Assembly: GCA_038045965.1 (NCBI GenBank)
Contig: JBBSXD010000023.1
Coordinates: 1 to 12,723, forward strand
DNA from: ARS1285 sp038045965
Lineage (GTDB): Archaea; Nanobdellota; Nanobdellia; Pacearchaeales; GW2011-AR1
Reading direction: 5' to 3'
DNA length: 12,723 nucleotides
In this document: piece after piece, positions 6,104 through 12,323 of the stretch
Layout of the letters: every line of letters begins with the position of its first letter
Position numbering within the stretch: position 1 is the first letter of the stretch
The notes under the pieces: generated by a model
Told to the model about the DNA's origin: nothing
What the model saw: the letters and a program-made list of their open reading frames with translations, nothing else
Databases searched by the model: none
Made by a program: the position numbers and the translations under genes

Positions 6104-7306
6104 ATGAGTTTAGATAAAACTATTTTAGATTCTGATTTTAGAAATGAAAATAATATAGGTGGTAGCGATAAAAAATTTTATCATATAGAAAAACATGAAT
6201 TAATAGGTTCTGGAGCAGGAAGTGAAGTATGGAAAGGATATAGAATAACACCTTATGATTATGAGGAGGTAGTTATAAAAGTTTCAAACAGAGATTCTGA
6301 TTGTTTAACATCATTAAAAAAAGAAGCAAGATTAGCAAAATCACTAAAAGAGCATGATGGAATAGGAAAAATTATTGCTTATGACTTTGATGAAAAATTA
6401 AAAAAAGGACAGATATTAATGGAATATATAGATGGAAAAAATATTGCAGAAATAGTAGCGTGGCATAAAAAGAATTTGTTGAATCTTCATTTTCCACAAA
6501 GACTCGCTGCTTTTATAGGATTTGAATGTTCAAAAAGTCTTGATTATGCCCACAAAAAAATAATCTCAGACGAAAATGGAAAAAGTTCAATAGGACTTAT
6601 ACACAGAGATATAACTCCTCAAAATATTATAATTACTCATACAGGATATCCAAAAATTATAGATTTTGGTTTAGGAATTTTATCTTCAGATGTTGGAAGA
6701 AAAGATGTTATAGGAAAAGTTGCTGGAAAACTAGGATTTATTGCTCCAGAAATATTTAATAATAAACTTATTGATTTCAGCGTTGATATATACAGCTTGG
6801 GAATGGTGATGGATTATCTAATAAGAGGAAGGAATCCTCTTTTAGATGATATAAAAGAAAATTCAGATAGTTTTGAAGCTATAAATAAAACTATAGAAAA
6901 TATAAATAAAGGATTTAAAAAAATAAACGAGGAGATTGGCCATGTAGACGATGTGTTGTCTTCAATAATTTCCAAAGCAACTGAGAAAGATTCTGGAAAA
7001 AGATATGGAACGATGGAAGAATTGCATAACGATATTAAAAATTATTTATATGTAAATGGGCCTACTAGATTGGGACCTACAAGAGAAGCATTGAAAAGTT
7101 ATATAGAATTAATTTATACTCCCGGATTGGAAACTAATGTTCTATTATCATCTGAAAATAAAAATTATTATTTACATGATGAATTAAAAAGAAAAATAAA
7201 ACAAATTATGGAACAAGCTCCATATATGGTAAGAGAAGGAAATTTTTGCTTAGAAACTATTTCTAATGATAAAAATGGATATATTTCTATAAATTTACAA
7301 TCATAA
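6104..7306 (+). CDS. Hanks-type (PknB-like) Ser/Thr protein kinase
   Basis: A soluble eukaryote-like kinase that would phosphorylate Ser/Thr on protein targets. In 400 residues the kinase domain (about 30-316) shows the glycine loop GSGAGSEV (35-42), the ATP-anchoring K59 (VVIKVS), alpha-C E74, the catalytic loop HRDITPQN (D169, N174), DFG (187-189), APE (214-216), structural D228 and the late R300. In the catalytic loop the usual Lys of HRDxKxxN is Thr, a variant like the HRDVSPQN or HRDVTPQN loops common in some bacterial kinases. No membrane segment is present. The last 80 or so residues form a tail I do not recognise. It follows the cyclase closely and its 3' end overlaps RNase Z by 20 bp. 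Active-kinase status is well supported; substrates, and any control by cyclic nucleotide, are unknown. Confidence 0.94.
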   Translation: MSLDKTILDSDFRNENNIGGSDKKFYHIEKHELIGSGAGSEVWKGYRITPYDYEEVVIKVSNRDSDCLTSLKKEARLAKSLKEHDGIGKIIAYDFDEKLKKGQILMEYIDGKNIAEIVAWHKKNLLNLHFPQRLAAFIGFECSKSLDYAHKKIISDENGKSSIGLIHRDITPQNIIITHTGYPKIIDFGLGILSSDVGRKDVIGKVAGKLGFIAPEIFNNKLIDFSVDIYSLGMVMDYLIRGRNPLLDDIKENSDSFEAINKTIENINKGFKKINEEIGHVDDVLSSIISKATEKDSGKRYGTMEELHNDIKNYLYVNGPTRLGPTREALKSYIELIYTPGLETNVLLSSENKNYYLHDELKRKIKQIMEQAPYMVREGNFCLETISNDKNGYISINLQS

Positions 7307-8189
7307 AATCTTCAGCAATAATAGTACTTCTAAAAATCTTTTCTGCTTTCTTTAATAAAATCTTTTCTTTAAACTCATATCTTTGGGAGATATGACTAAC
7401 TATTAATTTTTTTACTTTATTTTTCTTTGATAAATTAGCTGCATCTTCAATAGTTAAATGCTTATAATGTTTTAAATTTTCCAAATTTTCTCTATCAGAA
7501 TTTAAAAAAACTCCCTCTATGATTGCTAAATCAGAATTAAAGATTAACTTATTTATATTATCACAAAATTCTGTATCAAAAATAAAACTTATCTTTCTTC
7601 CCTTTTCTAAATAAGTTAAATCTTTATAATTTATTTTCTTTCCATTAAAATAGATATTCTTCCCATTAACTAATCTTCCTATTTCCTCTCCTTTTATCTT
7701 ATAATTAGATAATTCTTTTTTATTTATTCTAAGTTTATCTTTTTCTTGGAATAAATAACCGTTACAAGAAACATCATGTTTTAAAGGTAAACAACTAAAA
7801 GAAAAAAAATCATTTTCTATAAATTTTCCGTTTACTTCAGTAACTTTATAATTTATATCATGAACACCAGTTAGTTTAAGAAATTTCTTTATAAAATTTC
7901 CGGAATTTTTAGGACAATAAATATTCAATTTTTTATTATATTCACTCTTACTCATTGTATGCAAAAGTCCAGGCAATCCAAGTATATGATCTCCATGAAC
8001 ATGAGTAATTAATATATCATTAATTTTACAAATATTTAGTCCAGCTTTTCTAATTTGTCTTTGAATACCTTCTCCGCAATCAATCAAAAAATTCCTATCC
8101 CTATATTTTAAATAAATTCCATTATGATTTCTATTAATAGTGGGTATAGCACTGCCAGTTCCTAAAAAAACTATTTTTATATTCTCCAT
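7287..8189 (-). CDS. rnz: Ribonuclease Z
   Basis: Metallo-beta-lactamase-fold endonuclease that cuts the 3' trailer from tRNA precursors so that CCA can be added, fitting the tRNAs here, which lack encoded CCA. Its 300 residues are typical of the short RNase Z form. The N-terminus has FLGTGSAIPT (8-17). The metal ligands are visible: THVHGDH (H63, H65, D67, H68), H138, D205 (FDTE) and H266 in the family run SHISQRY (265-271). A flexible-arm (exosite) region lies at about 150-195. The ATG at 8189 gives the expected five-residue lead into the first strand. It converges on the kinase gene with a 20-bp coding overlap. Confidence 0.95.
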   Translation of the reverse strand: MENIKIVFLGTGSAIPTINRNHNGIYLKYRDRNFLIDCGEGIQRQIRKAGLNICKINDILITHVHGDHILGLPGLLHTMSKSEYNKKLNIYCPKNSGNFIKKFLKLTGVHDINYKVTEVNGKFIENDFFSFSCLPLKHDVSCNGYLFQEKDKLRINKKELSNYKIKGEEIGRLVNGKNIYFNGKKINYKDLTYLEKGRKISFIFDTEFCDNINKLIFNSDLAIIEGVFLNSDRENLENLKHYKHLTIEDAANLSKKNKVKKLIVSHISQRYEFKEKILLKKAEKIFRSTIIAEDFMIVNL

Positions 8190-8242
8190 AATACATATTA
8201 TATATTAAAAAAGACTTTAAATAATTAAGCAAGTCAAACAAA

Positions 8243-8251
8243 TATTTAAAA
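8243..8251 (+). promoter_or_regulatory. Box A of the 8274 membrane-protein gene
   Basis: TATTTAAAA is centred about 27 bp before the ATG at 8274; no ribosome binding site intervenes. The same core is seen before glyS. Confidence 0.55.
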
Positions 8252-8273
8252 ACATTAAACCATTTTTCATAAG

Positions 8274-9152
8274 ATGAAAAAAGATTTTTTAAGAATCATC
8301 GGGGTCTCATTAATTATTTCTGGAATATTGGGGATTTTATTAATATCAACAAATATTATTGGATATGCTGTATCTGAAGAAGAACAAAATCTAAAGTTTT
8401 CAGAAATAGAAGACATAACTATGAAAGAAAATGAAAATAAAATAATAATAATAAATGCAAAAAATTTAGGTAATAAAGATTTAACAAATTGTAAATTAAC
8501 TGTAAGTGGAGAAAAATCAGAATGGTTCTCATCTGAAAAAGAAGAAAATATTTTATCTAATTCTGATAAAAATTTTAATTTAAATATAAAAACACCAGAA
8601 AAAATAGAAGCTGATGAATATCTTTTGGAATTAAAGTTAATTTGTGATAAAGAGTCTATCTCAAAAAAAATATATTTTTCTATAATTAAAGGAGTAAATA
8701 CTATAAATATAAGAGAAATTAAATCAAATAAAAATATGCTCAATATCATCTATACTTTTAATAATGAGGGATTCATAGGCGATTCTACCTATGTTGAAAT
8801 ATGGGTAAAAAATCCTGATGGATTTGAAGTAAACAGAATAAAAGATCAATTTTCTATAAATAAAGATAATTTAATAATTAGAGAAGTAAATATAGATTTG
8901 AAGAAAAATCCAAGAGGAGTATATTCTGTTTTATTTTCGCATCCATCAGATTCAGATAATTATATAAAAAAAACAGTTATTTTGGGAGATTCTAAGACCT
9001 CGGGAAATGTTATATTTAACATTGGAAAAGGAAAAGGATTTCCATACTTAATATTTTTAACATTTATAGCAATAGGAACATTTTTTATATTTAGAAGCCA
9101 TAGAAAATTAGTACAACAATCTTATAAATCTGATAATAAGAAATCTTATTAA
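8274..9152 (+). CDS. Surface protein with CARDB/NEW3-like domains, two TM anchors
   Basis: An unrecognised 292-residue membrane protein. Residues 7-30 form an N-terminal hydrophobic segment ending in IIGYAV. Residues 256-273 form a second membrane helix, leaving a basic 19-residue tail that is probably cytoplasmic. The region between (about 36-245) looks like two beta-sandwich modules. The first contains NLGNKDLTNCKLTVSGEKSE, resembling CARDB or NEW3 domains of archaeal surface proteins. C82 and C125 could pair. The predicted layout (extracytoplasmic Ig-like region, one C-terminal TM) echoes the outer half of the cyclase, but without a signalling domain. The gene is divergent from RNase Z. 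Adhesion, envelope scaffolding or partnership with the cyclase are possibilities only. Confidence 0.82.
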   Translation: MKKDFLRIIGVSLIISGILGILLISTNIIGYAVSEEEQNLKFSEIEDITMKENENKIIIINAKNLGNKDLTNCKLTVSGEKSEWFSSEKEENILSNSDKNFNLNIKTPEKIEADEYLLELKLICDKESISKKIYFSIIKGVNTINIREIKSNKNMLNIIYTFNNEGFIGDSTYVEIWVKNPDGFEVNRIKDQFSINKDNLIIREVNIDLKKNPRGVYSVLFSHPSDSDNYIKKTVILGDSKTSGNVIFNIGKGKGFPYLIFLTFIAIGTFFIFRSHRKLVQQSYKSDNKKSY

Positions 9153-9163
9153 TTTAAAACATA

Positions 9164-9173
9164 ATTTTAAATA
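9164..9173 (+). promoter_or_regulatory. Box A of tRNA-Arg promoter
   Basis: ATTTTAAATA is centred about 28 bp before the first base of the tRNA, as for the other tRNAs in the window. Confidence 0.55.
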
Positions 9174-9196
9174 CGGCAATTTTTTATTCAATATAT

Positions 9197-9270
9197 GCTC
9201 TCGTAGCTCAGCTGGATAGAGCGACTGCCTTCTAAGCAGTAGGTCGCAGGTTCAAATCCTGCCGGGGGCG
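9197..9270 (+). tRNA. tRNA-Arg (anticodon UCU)
   Basis: A 74-nt tRNA reading AGA/AGG, the arginine codons that dominate in this A/T-rich DNA. The acceptor stem GCTCTCG/CGGGGGC forms seven pairs with two G-U wobbles, and the discriminator is G270 of the 9000s (9270). The D arm contains TAGCTCAGCTGGATAGAGC. The anticodon stem ACTGC/GCAGT encloses CTTCTAA. The T arm GCAGG/CCTGC has the loop TTCAAAT. No CCA is encoded. It ends 36 bp before the SET-domain gene and may be co-transcribed with it. Confidence 0.95.
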
Positions 9271-9306
9271 TATATATTTGTTGATTAAATTTGTTTAATA
9301 AATAAA

Positions 9307-9783
9307 ATGAAAACAAGAAATATTATAATTAAACAATCTAAAATTAATAAAAAAGGAATTTTTAATCTATATAAAATAAACAAAAATAAGAAAATATTTG
9401 TTTTTGCAAATAGGATAATTAAAATAAATCACAAACTAGGATGTAATTGTATAATTTGTTGTAAATCTATCAATTTAAAAAGTAACTTATGGCTTTATCC
9501 CAAAAATAACTCTTATGGTTATTATTTAAATCATAGCTGTAATCCTAATTCCTTTTCAAAAGGTAAATTCATTTATGCTCTTAAAAATATAAAACCTAAT
9601 ACTGAAATTACCATTGATTATTCTACTACGAACATTGATAAAAAATGGAAGATGAATTGTTCATGTAAACAAAAAAATTGCAGAAAAATTATCAAAAGTA
9701 TTCAATATTTACCAAACAACCTATTTAAAAAATACTATAATTTTACGCAACCTTTTATAAGAAATAACTATAACAATCTTTAA
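9307..9783 (+). CDS. Small SET-domain protein methyltransferase
   Basis: Predicted S-adenosylmethionine-dependent protein lysine methyltransferase. Its 158 residues amount to little more than a SET domain. Residues 10-20 (QSKINKKGIFN) match the opening SxIxGxGxF strand. The pseudoknot motifs are NHSCNPNS (75-82), with the N-H contacts for AdoMet, and EITIDYS (100-106) with the active-site tyrosine Y105. A post-SET-like cysteine set, C118-x-C120-x4-C125, follows and probably binds zinc with C78, as in eukaryotic SET enzymes. An additional CNCIICC cluster (46-52) is unusual. It is very lysine/asparagine-rich, like the host DNA. It lies just after tRNA-Arg and its 3' end overlaps the next gene by 4 bp. 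Ribosomal or chromatin proteins are likely targets (inference). Confidence 0.9.
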   Translation: MKTRNIIIKQSKINKKGIFNLYKINKNKKIFVFANRIIKINHKLGCNCIICCKSINLKSNLWLYPKNNSYGYYLNHSCNPNSFSKGKFIYALKNIKPNTEITIDYSTTNIDKKWKMNCSCKQKNCRKIIKSIQYLPNNLFKKYYNFTQPFIRNNYNNL

Positions 9784-10067
9784 GCTATCTCAAAATGCTC
9801 AATTTCAGAAATAATTCTATCGGTAGCTTTAGAAATCTCCTTAAGAATCTCTTTATCTCTCAATAAATAATTCTTCGTTTTATATTTATAAGTAAAATTA
9901 GCAGAAGCTATAATCCCTCTTTTAACAAATTCGCTGTCAGCATGAACTAAGTCTATAACATACCTCATAACCTCTTCTATAGTTGAATATTTATTTAAAT
10001 TCATATAATCAAGAGTTTTTGAAGCAGAAACTATCACCCCAATTTTCACATCTTTTATTTTATCCAT
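9780..10067 (-). CDS. Small conserved-looking protein of unknown function
   Basis: I do not recognise this 95-residue protein. It has no signal, membrane segment or cysteines. A short beta-strand-like start (KIGVIVSAS, 8-16) is followed by three probable helices: about 28-45 (TIEEVMRYVIDLVHAD), 46-56, and a charged C-terminal helix (70-90). It looks like a compact cytoplasmic alpha/beta fold. Good evidence that it is real: a box A (CTTAAAAAC) 25 bp before the ATG, codon use like its neighbours, and a tight tail-to-tail 4-bp overlap with the SET gene. Confidence 0.75.
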   Translation of the reverse strand: MDKIKDVKIGVIVSASKTLDYMNLNKYSTIEEVMRYVIDLVHADSEFVKRGIIASANFTYKYKTKNYLLRDKEILKEISKATDRIISEIEHFEIA

Positions 10068-10087
10068 CTCATTAACTATATTTTTAG

Positions 10088-10096
10088 GTTTTTAAG
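10088..10096 (-). promoter_or_regulatory. Box A of the 95-residue protein gene
   Basis: The minus strand reads CTTAAAAAC, the same core as the S8e and cyclase promoters, centred 25 bp before the ATG at 10067. Confidence 0.55.
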
Positions 10097-10204
10097 TTTA
10101 ATTGTTTTATTTTAGATAATTATAGATTATAATTATTAATTCTATACATAAAAAATATTTTTAATAAATAATCTTTGATTTTTTTCCATTGCCAAATTAT
10201 AAAA

Positions 10205-10276
10205 AGCAGGGGCCGGGAATCGAACCCGGGAAAACGGGCTCTGCAGGCCCGCGCAATACCATTATGCGACCCCTGC
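10205..10276 (-). tRNA. tRNA-Cys (anticodon GCA)
   Basis: A 72-nt tRNA on the minus strand. The acceptor stem GCAGGGG/CCCCTGC is perfect and the discriminator is U73, the identity base for tRNA-Cys. The anticodon stem CGGGC/GCCCG encloses CTGCAGA, giving GCA. The T arm CCGGG/CCCGG has the loop TTCGATT. No CCA is encoded and no intron is seen. Confidence 0.95.
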
Positions 10277-10298
10277 GTAAATTTGATAAGAAAAAGCT

Positions 10299-10308
10299 AT
10301 TTTTAAAG
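10299..10308 (-). promoter_or_regulatory. Box A of tRNA-Cys promoter
   Basis: The minus strand reads CTTTAAAAATA, centred about 28 bp before the mature 5' end of the tRNA. Confidence 0.55.
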
Positions 10309-10328
10309 TTAGTTATAAACCTGAAAGA

Positions 10329-10337
10329 TATTTAAAT
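10329..10337 (+). promoter_or_regulatory. Box A of glyS
   Basis: TATTTAAAT is centred about 30 bp before the ATG at 10363, predicting a leader of only a few bases. Confidence 0.5.
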
Positions 10338-10362
10338 CTAAATTAAATGATTAAAATATATA

Positions 10363-12027
10363 ATGTCATTTATAGTTAAAAAAAAAATTGCGGGCAAAGA
10401 ATATTATTATTTACAAAAATCTGTAAGAGAAGGAAATAAGATTAAAAGTAAATTTATTTCATATTTAGGAAAAAATCTTGAAGATGCAAAGATGAAAGCA
10501 GAAAAGATAAAAGAACTAGAAGAAAAAAATATAATTCCATATAAAGAATCAGAAACAAAAATTATCTCAAAAATATCTATAGAAGAGTTAGCAAATTTTT
10601 GCAAGCGTAAAGGATTTGTATATCCTTCAGGAGATATATACGGAGGACTAGGTGGTTTCTGGGATTTCGGACATTTAGGAACAGAATTAGTTAATAATAT
10701 AAAGAATCAATGGAAAATTTATCATATTCAAAAAAGAGATGATTTAGTTTTAGTCGACGGTTCAATAATTACAAATCCAAAAGTTTGGGAAGCTTCTGGA
10801 CATGTTTCTAGTTTTGTAGATTTAGCAGTAGAATGTAAAAAATGCAAGTACAAATCTAAAATAGATAAACATGAATTAAAAAATGCAAAATGCGATAAAT
10901 GCGGATCAGAATACGAAAATAAAGGAGAATTCAATCCTATGTTTACAACTCAGATAGGACCTATAAAAGAAAATTCTACAAAAGCTTATTTAAGACCTGA
11001 AACAGCACAACTTATCTTTGCTAACTTCAAACTTATTCAAGAAAATGCTAGACTACAACTTCCATTTGGAATAGCTCAAATAGGAAAATCTTTTAGAAAC
11101 GAAATTTCTCCAAGAGAATTTTTATTTAGAGCAAGAGAATTCGAACAAATGGAAATAGAATATTTTATAGAACAAGATCAGCATTGTCCTTATATTGATG
11201 AAATAAAAAAAATAAAAATTTTAATATATGATGAAAAATCACAGAAAGAAAACAGTTCTCCAATTTTAATGAATTTATATGAAGCTTGTAAAAAAGGAAT
11301 AATTAAAACAGACTGGCATGCATATTGGATTGGAAAAGAATTTAAATGGTTTACATCTTTAGGAGCCAACCCAAATAATTTTAGAGCAAGGCAACATTTA
11401 TCAGAGGAGAAAAGTCATTATTCTATAGACACTTGGGATTTAGAATATAATTTCCCGATGGGATGGAGAGAATTAGAGGGATTTGCAAACAGAGGAGATT
11501 TTGATCTTAAACAACATCAAAACTACTCAAAATATTCTATGGAATTAACTAAAAGTGATGGAAAAAAAATAATGCCCCATGTTGTATGCGAACCAAGTTT
11601 AGGAATTGGAAGAGCTCTTATAGTTTTTTTATTAGAAAGTTATTATTTTAATAAAGAAACTAATACAACAATTCTAAAATTGCATCCAAAATTATCTCCA
11701 ATAAAATGTTCTATATTTCCAATAATAAAAAAGCCAGAATATGAGCATATTGCAAAAAAGATTTTAGATGATTTAAGAAATGAATTTAATTGTGAATATG
11801 ATATATCTGGGTCTATAGGAAGAAGATATGCAAGAAACGATGAAATAGGAACTCCTTATTGTATAACAATTGACGAAGAAAGCATAAAAAATAAAGATAT
11901 AACAATTAGAGAAAGAGATACAAAAGAACAAATTAGAGTTAAAATAAAAAATTTGAGAAAAATAATGAAGAAATTAATTAATGAAGAAATTAATTTCACC
12001 GAAGCTGGAAGACCAATAAAAAAATAA
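10363..12027 (+). CDS. glyS: Glycyl-tRNA synthetase with extra N-terminal domain
   Basis: Class II alpha2-type GlyRS that charges tRNA-Gly with glycine. It has 554 residues. The core begins at about residue 71 with SIEELANFCKRKGFVYPSG and DIYGGLGGFWDFGHLG. A zinc site lies at C158-C161/C177-C180. RPETAQ (211-216), motif 2 FRNEISPREFLFRAREFEQM (244-263) and motif 3 CEPSLGIGRAL (409-419) form the active site; the anticodon-binding domain occupies about 445-550. The core is about 485 residues, shorter than many archaeal GlyRS and near bacterial alpha2 size. Residues 1-60 are an addition: FIVKKKIAGKEYYYLQKS followed by REGNKIKSKFISYLG resembles N-terminal modules I associate with some archaeal Fic proteins and IS1634-type transposases. 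The ATG at 10363 agrees with the box A. It is divergent from tRNA-Cys. Confidence 0.94.
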   Translation: MSFIVKKKIAGKEYYYLQKSVREGNKIKSKFISYLGKNLEDAKMKAEKIKELEEKNIIPYKESETKIISKISIEELANFCKRKGFVYPSGDIYGGLGGFWDFGHLGTELVNNIKNQWKIYHIQKRDDLVLVDGSIITNPKVWEASGHVSSFVDLAVECKKCKYKSKIDKHELKNAKCDKCGSEYENKGEFNPMFTTQIGPIKENSTKAYLRPETAQLIFANFKLIQENARLQLPFGIAQIGKSFRNEISPREFLFRAREFEQMEIEYFIEQDQHCPYIDEIKKIKILIYDEKSQKENSSPILMNLYEACKKGIIKTDWHAYWIGKEFKWFTSLGANPNNFRARQHLSEEKSHYSIDTWDLEYNFPMGWRELEGFANRGDFDLKQHQNYSKYSMELTKSDGKKIMPHVVCEPSLGIGRALIVFLLESYYFNKETNTTILKLHPKLSPIKCSIFPIIKKPEYEHIAKKILDDLRNEFNCEYDISGSIGRRYARNDEIGTPYCITIDEESIKNKDITIRERDTKEQIRVKIKNLRKIMKKLINEEINFTEAGRPIKK

Positions 12028-12036
12028 AATAAGATA

Positions 12037-12046
12037 GATATAAATA
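12037..12046 (+). promoter_or_regulatory. Possible box A of the lysine-rich mini-ORF
   Basis: GATATAAATA could place a start near 12067, leaving a leader of about 28 nt that contains the Shine-Dalgarno. The whole stretch 12035-12078 is TATA-rich, so the exact element is uncertain. Confidence 0.35.
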
Positions 12047-12079
12047 CTATAATTTATATTGATATATATATAATATAAT

Positions 12080-12088
12080 GAGGTGGAG
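12080..12088 (+). promoter_or_regulatory. Strong Shine-Dalgarno of the mini-ORF
   Basis: GAGGTGGAG matches the archaeal anti-Shine-Dalgarno at GAGGTG, with a 9-base gap to the ATG at 12095. It is the only strong ribosome binding site I noticed in the window, where the other genes look leaderless. It decides this start. Confidence 0.6.
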
Positions 12089-12094
12089 TTAAAA

Positions 12095-12133
12095 ATGGCT
12101 GCTAAAAAAAAGGCTAAAAAGAAAAAAAAATAA
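12095..12133 (+). CDS. 12-residue lysine-rich peptide (mini-ORF)
   Basis: A complete tiny reading frame encoding MAAKKKAKKKKK and ending in TAA. Eight of twelve residues are lysine and three alanine, resembling basic histone H1-like or HU-like tails. Support for a real unit: an ideally spaced Shine-Dalgarno, a TATA-rich promoter region, and a perfect 7-bp hairpin eight bases after the stop. Lysine is coded by both AAA and AAG, so it is not a plain poly-A run. Possible roles are a nucleic-acid-binding peptide, a regulatory leader whose translation of lysine codons controls termination, or a decayed remnant of a longer basic protein. It is too short for homology to decide. Confidence 0.5.
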   Translation: MAAKKKAKKKKK

Positions 12134-12140
12134 TTTAACA

Positions 12141-12157
12141 AAGGCATTTAATGCCTT
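12141..12157 (+). terminator. Hairpin terminator after the mini-ORF
   Basis: AAGGCAT/ATGCCTT pairs perfectly over 7 bp around the loop TTA, followed by a T-rich tract (about 12171-12185, TTTATTTTTTATTTT). It would end the mini-ORF transcript and, from the other side, could stop read-through of tRNA-Ala. Confidence 0.55.
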
Positions 12158-12213
12158 ATTTATTAGTTAATTTATTTTTTATTTTAGATTTATACTATTT
12201 CGCGTAAAATTTA

Positions 12214-12285
12214 TGGACTCGTCGGGAATTGAACCCGAATTTCTCGACTGCCAGCCGAGAATAATAACCGTTATAAGACAAGCCC
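12214..12285 (-). tRNA. tRNA-Ala (anticodon GGC)
   Basis: A 72-nt minus-strand tRNA. The acceptor stem GGGCTTG/CGAGTCC contains the G3-U70 wobble, the universal alanine identity pair, and the discriminator is A73. The anticodon stem CTCGG/TCGAG encloses CTGGCAG, giving GGC. The T arm TCGGG/CCCGA has the loop TTCAATT. The D arm (TTATAACGGTTATTAT) is degenerate: A14, the GG pair and A21 are kept, but the stem has only two Watson-Crick pairs. No CCA is encoded. Confidence 0.88.
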
Positions 12286-12295
12286 TTAACAATAT

Positions 12296-12303
12296 TTTTA
12301 AAG
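12296..12303 (+). promoter_or_regulatory. Box A of the HIT gene
   Basis: TTTTTAAAG is centred 25 bp before the ATG at 12324. It lies between the tRNA-Ala and its own box A, so the two divergent promoters interlock. Confidence 0.55.
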
Positions 12304-12309
12304 ATTGAT

Positions 12310-12319
12310 TATTTTTAAT
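12310..12319 (-). promoter_or_regulatory. Probable box A of tRNA-Ala promoter
   Basis: The minus strand reads TATTAAAAAT, centred about 29 bp before the tRNA 5' end at 12285 and immediately before the HIT start codon. Confidence 0.45.
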
Positions 12320-12323
12320 ATTT

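Noticed and set aside
8267..8749. Minus-strand open frame of 160 codons that looks hydrophobic
   Set aside because: It mirrors the 8274 membrane-protein gene; the hydrophobic look comes from complementing AAA/GAA-rich codons. The plus-strand gene has a box A, a signal segment and a plausible domain.
10347..10349. Earlier ATG upstream of glyS
   Set aside because: It is out of frame with the synthetase by one base, so 10363 is the usable start.
10407..10934. Two minus-strand frames (10407-10604 and 10728-10934)
   Set aside because: Both are opposite the glycyl-tRNA synthetase coding sequence, which has clear motifs.
12101..12130. Poly-A tract as a simple low-complexity artefact
   Set aside because: GCT and AAG codons break the run in frame, and the SD and hairpin flank it, so it was kept as a mini-ORF at moderate confidence.
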